A stretch of DNA of 10,447 nucleotides from Anaerolineales bacterium (GTDB lineage Bacteria; Chloroflexota; Anaerolineae; Anaerolineales; E44-bin32): the NCBI GenBank assembly GCA_030606845.1, contig JAUWFP010000054.1, forward strand, positions 1 to 10,447, given 5' to 3'. Positions 1 to 6,872 of the stretch are shown in pieces. The notes under the pieces were generated by a model, which worked only from the letters and a program-made list of their open reading frames with translations, searched no databases and was not told the DNA's origin. The position numbers were made by a program, and so were the translations under genes. Numbering within the stretch: the first letter of the stretch is position 1; each line of letters opens with the position of its first letter.

Positions 1-1577
1 GAATCCTGACCATCGGCTTGTGTTTTCGGGGATACCTCTGCAGGGTGTAAGCCAATCAACTCTTCTTTGGTATAGCCAAGCAGGCTTGGAGCAACGAGAT
101 TGCAATCGATGAATCGATTGCCGCTGAGGATGAGGAGTGCATCGCTTGCGCCCTCGAAAATTGTGCGGTAGCGCACTTCACTCTCGATCAGAGCCTGTTC
201 CGATTGTCGAAGGTCTGTAATATTCTTCCCTACACTTACGCGGTGGAGTTCCCCCTTCAGTTCGATGACCACGCTGGATACGAGTGAAATTAATTCATGA
301 CCATCCTTGTGAACAAGCTTCATCTCGATATCCGTGGCCCGACCCTCTTCAGCTATAATCCGATCCCTTCTCTCACGAGCAATTGACTCCTTTACCATAC
401 CGAGATCGATGGGTGTTCGACCAATGACTTCGCTTCGGGAATAGCCGAGATTCTTTTCAAAACCCTCATTGACATCAACAAAGACTCCATCCTCAAGCCT
501 TGCGATGGTCATGGTGTATGGGCTAGCCATGAATACCTTGTGGAACTTCTCTTCACTTTCAATTAACGTTATCTCAGCTTGCTTACGCTCCGTGATGTCG
601 ATCGATGCTCCCCAGATCCGCACCAGGTGGTTATCTTTGATAACACCTGACGCATTATGAATGGACCAGGCAAGCTCACCCCTAAGATTTGTTTCAGGCG
701 TTTCGTACATCTTGAGTCTATATCCACGTTGGATATAGTCCCTTGTAATACCTCTTCCGTAAATCTCTTTCCCTCCCCACATCTGTAATAGATTGAGACC
801 ATTAAGTTCATCAATACGCGCTCCCTGTAATTGTGCATAGGCTTCATTTACCTCCACGAGGCTCGTTCTATGCAGCAACCACTCGATCTGATCCTCAACC
901 GGTAAATCAAGCGGCATCGGAGGTCGAACCTCAAAATTCCAAATGGGGGTAGGGCTATCTTCAACGAACACGGAATAACGGTCAGCGCTTTCCCGAATCC
1001 TGGCTTCCTTATCCTTGATAGCTATGATGGCCTTATCGCTCAGGTCGACAACCACCCAGGTGATTAAGCCAGTAGTGGTCATCAAGATCGAAAGTATGAT
1101 CACACGACCGCTTGTGACAGGACCTGCAAGCTCCAGCATGTTCGACATGGTAAGGATGTAGAGAAATAACAGGAAACCAACGGATAAAAACGTGGAAGCA
1201 ATGACTGCTTTCTTATCGAAGAACAGGCTGGCGAGCAAGATGAAGATGGGTAAAGCCGCGACGCCGGGATCATTGAGGGCGGCGCCATCGATGATGGTGA
1301 AAATAATGGCGATAAAAATGAGCACAGCGAGGAAGGATGCCGCGAATCGGTAGTAGCCTCTGTGGTGCAAGAAAACGGCGATGATGGAGAAGATTGTGAT
1401 CGCAAAGAGCAGACTGGCAAAAGCGATCGCTCCACTACGGATATTCAGGAGCGCCATCGGAATGACACCGATTGCGGTGGTGATGAGCGCGATGTGCAGA
1501 ATCTTCCCCTTCTCCATCCTTGCCGTATCTCCCTGGTTTGGTGGAAAGAGGTACCGTAGAAATGGTGACTCTCTCAT
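1..1577 (-). CDS. Membrane-bound multi-PAS sensor protein, C-terminus beyond the window edge
   Basis: The frame is open from an ATG at 1577 to base 1 (525 codons) with no stop, so the C-terminus and output domain are missing. AAGGAGG at 1582-1588, four bases before the ATG, supports the start. Residues about 26-178 contain six hydrophobic helices (roughly 26-44, 49-70, 78-96, 105-120, 124-142, 158-178) with a short DPGVAALP loop, a layout seen in membrane sensors of Chloroflexota. Then come PAS 1 (about 196-327, ending DITERK), PAS 2 (340-455, ending NITDL) and the start of PAS 3 (465 onward, with LLGYTKEELIG). PAS domains bind small ligands or cofactors and pass signals to a C-terminal kinase, cyclase or phosphatase. 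A histidine kinase is the most common output, but nothing here shows it. The gene has its own upstream region of 376 bases, so it is probably transcribed separately from the STAS operon. The target is unknown. Confidence 0.9.
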   Translation of the reverse strand, partial: MRESPFLRYLFPPNQGDTARMEKGKILHIALITTAIGVIPMALLNIRSGAIAFASLLFAITIFSIIAVFLHHRGYYRFAASFLAVLIFIAIIFTIIDGAALNDPGVAALPIFILLASLFFDKKAVIASTFLSVGFLLFLYILTMSNMLELAGPVTSGRVIILSILMTTTGLITWVVVDLSDKAIIAIKDKEARIRESADRYSVFVEDSPTPIWNFEVRPPMPLDLPVEDQIEWLLHRTSLVEVNEAYAQLQGARIDELNGLNLLQMWGGKEIYGRGITRDYIQRGYRLKMYETPETNLRGELAWSIHNASGVIKDNHLVRIWGASIDITERKQAEITLIESEEKFHKVFMASPYTMTIARLEDGVFVDVNEGFEKNLGYSRSEVIGRTPIDLGMVKESIARERRDRIIAEEGRATDIEMKLVHKDGHELISLVSSVVIELKGELHRVSVGKNITDLRQSEQALIESEVRYRTIFEGASDALLILSGNRFIDCNLVAPSLLGYTKEELIGLHPAEVSPKTQADGQD

Positions 1578-1672
1578 CTTGCCTCCTTAGCGATTGACTT
1601 TCATAAGATGTAATGTTCCGCGAATCTTCTGTAATCACTTTGACTGTCAACCACTTGTATTTCGCTTCAATA

Positions 1673-1702
1673 ACAATACTAGAGATTAGTACTAATCTTC
1701 AA
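1673..1702 (-). promoter_or_regulatory. Candidate promoter of the PAS sensor gene with a 16-bp palindromic operator
   Basis: On the minus strand TTGAAG (1702-1697) and TATTGT (1678-1673) resemble -35 and -10 boxes (four of six matches each) with an 18-base spacer. The perfect palindrome AGATTAGTACTAATCT (1683-1698) fills most of the spacer and touches the -35 box. That is where a dimeric repressor would block RNA polymerase. A start near 1666 would give a leader of about 90 bases. The palindrome is seen directly; the promoter and operator roles are inferred. Confidence 0.35.
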
Positions 1703-1822
1703 GTGTTTCTTAATCCTAAAGGATATCCCTTGAGATACCTAGCTCGCGTTTGACAACCGCCTGCCGGGAGCCGCGCTGATAACCACTGATAAGTCTGTAC
1801 TTATTGTATGCGAAGATAGAGG

Positions 1823-1854
1823 GATGAGAACCTGAGGAAGACAAGGTTCTCATC
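1823..1854 (-). terminator. Hairpin downstream of the STAS gene, possible terminator without a clear U-tract
   Basis: GATGAGAACCT (1823-1833) and AGGTTCTCATC (1844-1854) form a perfect 11-bp inverted repeat around a 10-base loop. It lies about 100 bases after the STAS stop codon. The sequence after the stem on the minus strand is CCCTCTATCTTCG, pyrimidine-rich but not a run of T, so intrinsic termination is uncertain. It could instead be a transcript-stabilising hairpin or a protein-binding site. Confidence 0.35.
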
Positions 1855-1953
1855 AATTGTGAAGCAGCAGTTTCCTTAGATCCCGGTCACTACTCCAGCG
1901 TTTGGTAAGGCCTGGATCAAATATTCGAGGTTTTAAGCTAACGATGACAGTTG

Positions 1954-2289
1954 TTAGAATCCTTGAATCGCCGCTTCCAAAGTGGGGAAGAAGTTAAAAA
2001 CCTTGTCAAGCATGGTCAGCTTGAATACATCCAGGACGTTGTCCTTCGCCCCCACCAAATGCAGTTTGCCATCCACCGTGCGCGTCCTCTTCATCCCAGA
2101 GACGAGTGCAGCCAACCCAGAGCTATCGATAAAGTCAACCAGGGATAGGTCTAGCACAAGCTGGGAGTTGCCCTCGTTAATTAACGCCCCAATCTGCTCT
2201 TTCAGGGACGGCGCGGTGTGAGCGTTGAGCAACCCTGTTAAGCGGATGACGGCCGTGCTTTCTTCCATTTGATCCACTGAGACTTGCAT
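1954..2289 (-). CDS. STAS-domain anti-sigma factor antagonist (RsbV/SpoIIAA-like)
   Basis: The protein has 111 residues, the usual size of a stand-alone STAS antagonist, and the whole chain is one STAS domain. The phosphorylation loop is clear: DFIDSSGLAALVSG at 52-65, with Ser56/Ser57 as the expected target of an RsbW-like serine kinase. In this family the unphosphorylated form binds the kinase (or another partner) and releases the kinase's client, while phosphorylation turns it off and a PP2C phosphatase restores it. AGGAG at 2303-2299 lies nine bases before the ATG and supports the start. It is the third gene of the operon. The first gene encodes both a matching phosphatase and a matching kinase, which strongly suggests those are its partners. 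The gene between them is a glycosyltransferase, so the output may be polysaccharide synthesis. No sigma factor is visible in the window. The last 37 codons of the glycosyltransferase frame overlap its 5' end. Confidence 0.93.
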   Translation of the reverse strand: MQVSVDQMEESTAVIRLTGLLNAHTAPSLKEQIGALINEGNSQLVLDLSLVDFIDSSGLAALVSGMKRTRTVDGKLHLVGAKDNVLDVFKLTMLDKVFNFFPTLEAAIQGF

Positions 2290-4345
2290 ATGGCGTTTCT
2301 CCTATAAGTGTACTCGCCCAGAAATGTGTTGAGAAACTGAGATCCCTTGGCGATGATCCTTTTCGGGCTGGGGTCCAAATCGCCCCGCGTATGATCGCGC
2401 TCAACATCCATAAGTTAAAAGACCCCCAGAAGATATTTGCGATGGTGGATGTTCGATCCAGATTGGTGCCGCTGAGCATGGTTATGATCCCCACCCCAAT
2501 ACCTACAATCGTGAGGAAAGCTATAATGAGTTGGGGCTTGATCAGGTGTAAGTAGATCCCCGTTTGACGTGTCTTCGGGGTCACCATGAACTTGAGATTC
2601 TTTTCTATATATACACTGGCAAAGGCCTTTAACCAGAGGGGGAATAGACCGACCTGATATTGCTGCCCCCGCAAGGTTTTCAGCCCGCGGGTTGCATAAA
2701 TGAACATAAGCTGATTAAGCATCAGATAGGGAATTAACTTGAGGAAGAAGTCGTTCGAATAGGCTGCGACGGGTGCAATCCCTGTAAGCAGGAAGATGAT
2801 CGGCGAGAGCAGGTAGATCAAGGCCGCGAAGCCGTAAAAATAACTAAACATGGTCGTGAAGTATTGCAGGCGTTGTCCCAGGCTGAGCCCGCTTTTGAAG
2901 ATCGGATTGTCACGCGTCATCACCTGGATCGTCCCCTGGGCCCAGCGCAGGCGCTGTTTCAATGTGGCATCCAGATCCTCTGGGGCGAGGCCGCGGGCCA
3001 GGACCTCGCTATGATAAACCGATTTCCATCCCAGGGCATGCAAACGCACTGATGTAGCCAGGTCTTCGGTGACACTGATAGTGGCCATGGGTGTTTCTTC
3101 GATGTTCACCACAAGGCGCACTTGCTCAGAAGCTTCTTGGAGCTCCCGGATGGCCTGCTCCTGACGTTTAATGGCCGGAAGTAGATCACGCGCTATCCGC
3201 CGCCCCGCGGCTCGGGTCTGCTTCAGCTCGGGTGAGGACCGGGCGAGATCATTCATATCGCTGAGGTCTGCCAGGATGGCGAGGAGATCTCTCCTGGATT
3301 GAGCTAACGCATCGATCAATCGCGACAAACCATCACCCGCTGCTTCGCTGGTGGATATCACTTCCTCCAGAGACCGGCCTTGCTGTAACCCCTCCTGCCC
3401 TTTACGGATTGTTGCCTGCACCCTTTGCAGGATCTTCTCTGCCGAGACCATGGTCTCTAAGCCTGTGTCCGCTTGCAACGCTTTAGCAGCGCTTCTCGCA
3501 GATCGAGCCGCCTTGCGCAAGGTCTTCGTTAGGGCAGCTTGCATGTCCTTTACATAGTAGATCAACCCCATTTGGATCAGCGCTTCCCGGCGCAACACGA
3601 CGTTTGTGCCGCAGAGAAAGGCTGCATCCCAGCCGTCTTTCCCTTGCTGGATAGGTCCGTAAAAAAAAGCGGCATCGTTCCCGAATGGGTCGCCATCGGG
3701 GACGTTGTAAAAATTCTGGGGCGTTTGAACGAAGGCTACGCGGTCATCCTCAAAGTACCCCAGAACGCGATTGAGGATTCGTGGAGAGGGAATTTGATCC
3801 GCATCCAGGTAGAGGATGAGATCGCCGGTTGTCACTCGCAGGGCATTGTTAATATTGCCCGCCTTGGCATGCCGGTTATCCGCTCTGCTGATGTAGCCTA
3901 TGCCAAGTTCTTCGGTTAAAGCCTTGATCACAGGTGAGCGTCCGTCATCCAGGATGTAAGTCCAGTGGGGATAGTTGATCCGGAGGGCTGCCTCAGCTGT
4001 TTTCCTTACGATCTCAGGGGGTTCATTGTAGACCGTGATGAACACATCCACACTGGATTGTTGTATTCGCTTGGGAGTCGTCCGTATCCGCGGGCGCCAC
4101 AAATTCAATGCGAAAAGACCGGCACTTACGAAACTAAAGGTCTCCGCCAGAACCATGGGGATGGCAAACCAGAGCGCGTTGGGGTTCAACGAGGCTGTGT
4201 AGCGCCAGATGAGGTAGCGGAACCCGATGATGAGGGTGGTTAAAGCCAGTAGGCGGAAACCAACTAGGGCCAGTGGCGAACCCATCCCACGCCAGGTATT
4301 GTCTTCTTCAAGACCCTCAGAGACGGTAAATCCAAGTGCTGTCAT
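2177..4345 (-). CDS. Cellulose-synthase-like family 2 glycosyltransferase with a helical insertion
   Basis: This 722-residue inner-membrane processive glycosyltransferase probably polymerises a beta-linked polysaccharide from a nucleotide sugar and threads it outward. Two N-terminal membrane helices (about 27-46 and 56-80) precede the GT2 domain. The catalytic motifs are ILDDG (131-135), LDADQIP (180-186), FLCGTN (243-248), TED (426-428) and QRLRW (464-468). At least four helices follow (about 496-522, 533-551, 604-625, 633-653). In BcsA the gap between the equivalents of FLCGTN and TED is a few dozen residues. Here it is about 178, because residues about 262-415 form an Ala/Arg/Glu-rich, probably coiled-coil insertion. 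There is no PilZ domain, so c-di-GMP control of the BcsA type is not expected. The start follows the previous stop by 16 bases, and that stop overlaps an AGGGG. Residues after about 658 look unlike the family and overlap the STAS gene; a one-base shift would end the frame at 2302. The sugar is unknown. Confidence 0.92.
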   Translation of the reverse strand: MTALGFTVSEGLEEDNTWRGMGSPLALVGFRLLALTTLIIGFRYLIWRYTASLNPNALWFAIPMVLAETFSFVSAGLFALNLWRPRIRTTPKRIQQSSVDVFITVYNEPPEIVRKTAEAALRINYPHWTYILDDGRSPVIKALTEELGIGYISRADNRHAKAGNINNALRVTTGDLILYLDADQIPSPRILNRVLGYFEDDRVAFVQTPQNFYNVPDGDPFGNDAAFFYGPIQQGKDGWDAAFLCGTNVVLRREALIQMGLIYYVKDMQAALTKTLRKAARSARSAAKALQADTGLETMVSAEKILQRVQATIRKGQEGLQQGRSLEEVISTSEAAGDGLSRLIDALAQSRRDLLAILADLSDMNDLARSSPELKQTRAAGRRIARDLLPAIKRQEQAIRELQEASEQVRLVVNIEETPMATISVTEDLATSVRLHALGWKSVYHSEVLARGLAPEDLDATLKQRLRWAQGTIQVMTRDNPIFKSGLSLGQRLQYFTTMFSYFYGFAALIYLLSPIIFLLTGIAPVAAYSNDFFLKLIPYLMLNQLMFIYATRGLKTLRGQQYQVGLFPLWLKAFASVYIEKNLKFMVTPKTRQTGIYLHLIKPQLIIAFLTIVGIGVGIITMLSGTNLDRTSTIANIFWGSFNLWMLSAIIRGAIWTPARKGSSPRDLSFSTHFWASTLIGETPYASLSGSNGRKHGRHPLNRVAQRSHRAVPERADWGVN
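2299..2304 (-). promoter_or_regulatory. STAS ribosome binding site overlapping an alternative stop for the glycosyltransferase
   Basis: The minus strand reads TATAGGAG here. AGGAG (2303-2299) is the Shine-Dalgarno of the STAS gene, eight to nine bases from its ATG at 2289. TAG (2304-2302) is a stop in the frame one base ahead of the glycosyltransferase frame. Stop-overlapping ribosome sites occur at the other close junctions here (4362 and 9653), so this TAG may be the original end of the glycosyltransferase gene. Confidence 0.5.
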
Positions 4346-4361
4346 AAGTTAATCATGTCCC

Positions 4362-6728
4362 CTAACTCAGTAGACCTGTTCTTTTTTTCGCTGCTCCCAG
4401 GTTCTTCACCAGCCGCCAGCAATTCACACCTTCGGGAGTTCGGGTATAAATGACCTCATCCATGACGCTTTGGGTGATGAGCAGGCCAAAATTTCCCTCA
4501 CGTATAGCAGGCAGGTCTCCGGTCACTACCGGGGTTGCTTCATAAGCAAGCCCCTTATCCTGTATCTCAAACTCCAATCGATCTTTATATTTTCTGGCCT
4601 GGATGGTGATACGGCCATGCTCGCCACGATAAGCATGTTTGATCACGTTTGTCACCAATTCTGAGATTCCCAGTTGGCAGGCATTCACGAACTGGCTCTT
4701 ATCGCCGCGGATATTCAATTGGTTGCCGATGATCGCCACCCACTCGTGCAGCGGTTGTAGAACGCCCGTTTGGCTGGTTAGCGATTTGGTCCATACCTGT
4801 AGCGGCGAGCTGGTTACTTGATCCGGATTCGTCATCAGTTCGGATCGAGTATTCTCGCTTCGTCGGATGACGAGCAACGTCTGGTCATCCATGAGGACCG
4901 ATTCCTGTTGGAAATCATCAACCGCTTTAAGAATAGCATCGTGGAGATCGTTCGTAGAATGCTGTCCATGTCTCCTGATCATCTCAAGCAAGCGCTGCTC
5001 ACCGAAGAAATCACCGGATGGAGACGTGGCCTCTGTGATGCCATCAGAATAGACCACCAAAATATCAGATGGATTGATCCCGACCTCTTTTTGAACAGCG
5101 ACAAGTTGGCTTTCAATCCCCAGAGGGGGTGATGTCGCAGAGAGTTTTTCGATCTTTCTACTGGCATGGCGGTAGATCAACGCATGTCCATGGCCAGCAT
5201 CGCTGTAGGTGAGTATGTCTGTAGAGGAATCTATAACGCCCAGGAATAAAGTCGTGAACTGCTCCGACTCAGAGAGTATCTCACTCACATTTATGTTTAG
5301 CTGGCTCAATGTGTTGGCCGGAACCATTGAGGTGAACATCTCTACGTGAAGGTAAGCATTAATGAGCACCATGAGCAGACCTGCCGGAACGCCTTTTGCT
5401 GAAACATCACCAACCCACAAGGCAAGTCGGTCATCATCAAGTGTTTGAACCTTGTAGAAGTCTCCCGACATCTCACGCGCCGGGATCCAGCTTGCCGCAA
5501 TCTCAAAGCCATCCATCGAAATGGCTGATGCTGCCATCAATGCCTGCTGGATGCTTGATGCTAATTCGAGTTCACCTGCGATTTGTGAAGACCGACGCCG
5601 CTCAACTAGTAGCGCCTTTGCCAATTTTTCCTCTGCCTGAATTCGCTCGGTTATATCGCGATCTATACCACGGAAGCCTACAACCTGGTCATTCTCATCC
5701 AATACTGGGGTGGAATTACTTTCAAGGTACCGCCAGTTACCATTCTTGTGCTTCCATCGGATCACAAGCCCTTGCCAACCGCGCTTTTCCGAGATCCAGC
5801 GCGGGAACTCGGACTCGATCATCTGCCGGTCTTCTTCATGCATCAGATCGAAGCTCAGCTTACCCTCCAATTCGTCCGGTTGGTAACCCAGAATCCGGTG
5901 TACAGAAGGGTTGGTAATCGTGTGGTTAGCCTCCAAGTCGACCGTCCAGATCCAATCATGAGAAGTATCCACAAGTGAGCGAATCTTATCCGCTTGCTCA
6001 CGCAGCTTCTCTTCTGAAAGCTTGCGGTCGGTGATGTCCTGATACATACCCAGGACCCCACAGATGGCGCCAGATTCATCCCTGAAAGGTGCTTTTATTG
6101 TTTTTTCCCACACGGTAAGACCGTTGCGTTGAATGCACCCTTCAATCTCGATCGTCGTGCCTGTTGATAATATTTCGAGATCCACGGCGTGATGCCTCTT
6201 AGCAACATCCTTAGCAAAGAGATCTTTATCGGTTTTTCCTATGATGTCGTCGATGGATAATCCCAAATCCTGAGCTAGGTAGTGGTTAACAGAGACATAC
6301 CGTAAATTGGCATCTTTGATGAAGAATTTATGCGGTAAATTATCGACGATTGACTGCCCGGGAATACCATGACCATTCTGATTCCCAGCATCCTTGCGGA
6401 TGATGGGATCCGGTCGGGTTTCAATGGCACTCGAAATGGCTTCGACACTTAGCTTGTCATTTATTTTAGAGCTCATCATATACCATAGACACATAAATTT
6501 TCGATCAATTGACTCACCTTCGTCCAAGGATGCTTTCCATGACCAATCGTCCATAAGGGGTGCGCATCTCTCGTGACGAGATACCCGGAGCCGTCCACAG
6601 GGAGAGGGAAACACACCATGGGACGGGTAGTCCGCCTTAGATCGTTCAAGGACACCCTCATCAGTATCTATAAGAGGATGCCAAATACCGATCGTCGACA
6701 CATCCCCCGGAAGATGGAGATCCTTCAT
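4362..6728 (-). CDS. PAS-PAS-PP2C(SpoIIE)-HATPase partner-switching regulator (RsbU-RsbW fusion)
   Basis: This appears to be a cytoplasmic protein of up to 788 residues with opposing activities in one chain. PAS 1 spans about 125-235 (ends DITDRK) and PAS 2 about 249-362 (ends DITERI). A helical linker then leads to a PPM/SpoIIE phosphatase (about 390-622) with its metal motifs SGDFYKV (Asp423), VGDVSAKG (Asp441), SDAGHG, YSDGITEAT (Asp562) and DDQTLLV (614-620). An RsbW/SpoIIAB-type kinase follows (about 645-775) with N-box ISELVTNVIKHAY (Glu690, Asn694), IQDKG and EGNFGLL. Both domains look intact. The phosphatase should dephosphorylate and the kinase phosphorylate a STAS protein, and one is encoded two genes downstream. 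The range given is the maximal open frame, which begins right after an in-frame TGA. No candidate start has a good Shine-Dalgarno. Residues 1-84 resemble no known domain, so ATG 6479 or 6476 is a serious alternative (about 705 residues). Confidence 0.92.
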   Translation of the reverse strand: MKDLHLPGDVSTIGIWHPLIDTDEGVLERSKADYPSHGVFPSPCGRLRVSRHERCAPLMDDWSWKASLDEGESIDRKFMCLWYMMSSKINDKLSVEAISSAIETRPDPIIRKDAGNQNGHGIPGQSIVDNLPHKFFIKDANLRYVSVNHYLAQDLGLSIDDIIGKTDKDLFAKDVAKRHHAVDLEILSTGTTIEIEGCIQRNGLTVWEKTIKAPFRDESGAICGVLGMYQDITDRKLSEEKLREQADKIRSLVDTSHDWIWTVDLEANHTITNPSVHRILGYQPDELEGKLSFDLMHEEDRQMIESEFPRWISEKRGWQGLVIRWKHKNGNWRYLESNSTPVLDENDQVVGFRGIDRDITERIQAEEKLAKALLVERRRSSQIAGELELASSIQQALMAASAISMDGFEIAASWIPAREMSGDFYKVQTLDDDRLALWVGDVSAKGVPAGLLMVLINAYLHVEMFTSMVPANTLSQLNINVSEILSESEQFTTLFLGVIDSSTDILTYSDAGHGHALIYRHASRKIEKLSATSPPLGIESQLVAVQKEVGINPSDILVVYSDGITEATSPSGDFFGEQRLLEMIRRHGQHSTNDLHDAILKAVDDFQQESVLMDDQTLLVIRRSENTRSELMTNPDQVTSSPLQVWTKSLTSQTGVLQPLHEWVAIIGNQLNIRGDKSQFVNACQLGISELVTNVIKHAYRGEHGRITIQARKYKDRLEFEIQDKGLAYEATPVVTGDLPAIREGNFGLLITQSVMDEVIYTRTPEGVNCWRLVKNLGAAKKRTGLLS

Positions 6729-6862
6729 TCAATCGATGGATAATATGCTCAATCATTCAGTTCTGAAGCATTTGGGGAGGGGAAAACCGATTTAAACTCT
6801 CAGGACATCAATTCATTCTGTTACCGAGTATCCGAATTACCACCACCTAGTGCGATTGAATG
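6726..6862 (-). promoter_or_regulatory. Weak candidate regulatory region of the partner-switching operon
   Basis: On the minus strand TTCAGA (6767-6762) and TATTAT (6745-6740), 16 bases apart, are a weak promoter candidate. A perfect 10-bp inverted repeat, CATTCAATCG (6726-6735) and CGATTGAATG (6853-6862), flanks it at a distance of 117 bases. A start from here would leave a leader of about 250 bases if translation begins at 6479. No terminator is visible between the WxL-like gene and this operon, so readthrough from upstream is equally possible. Confidence 0.2.
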
Positions 6863-6872
6863 GAGTTGATCC

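Larger units (their letters stand above)
1578..1953. other. Intergenic region between the STAS gene and the PAS sensor gene
   Basis: This 376-base stretch has no convincing gene on either strand. It holds the candidate promoter and palindrome (1673-1702), an odd-centred inverted repeat TTGACTGTCAA (1640-1650), a direct repeat of CTGATAA spaced exactly ten bases apart (1776-1782 and 1786-1792), and the hairpin at 1823-1854. On the minus strand bases 1650-1645 read a perfect TTGACA, but no good -10 box follows at 16-18 bases. Confidence 0.6.

Noticed and set aside
1622..1650. A perfect TTGACA on the minus strand (1650-1645) as a -35 box for the sensor gene.
   Set aside because: No acceptable -10 box follows at 16 to 18 bases, so the candidate at 1673-1702 is preferred.
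3539..3919. A 126-codon plus-strand open frame opposite the GT2 catalytic motifs.
   Set aside because: It is the antisense shadow of the conserved DAD region of the glycosyltransferase and has no motif or ribosome site.
5396..5917. A 173-codon plus-strand open frame opposite the PAS and phosphatase region.
   Set aside because: The minus strand there encodes intact PAS 2 and PP2C motifs; the plus-strand product is rich in Pro, Ser and His with no domain.
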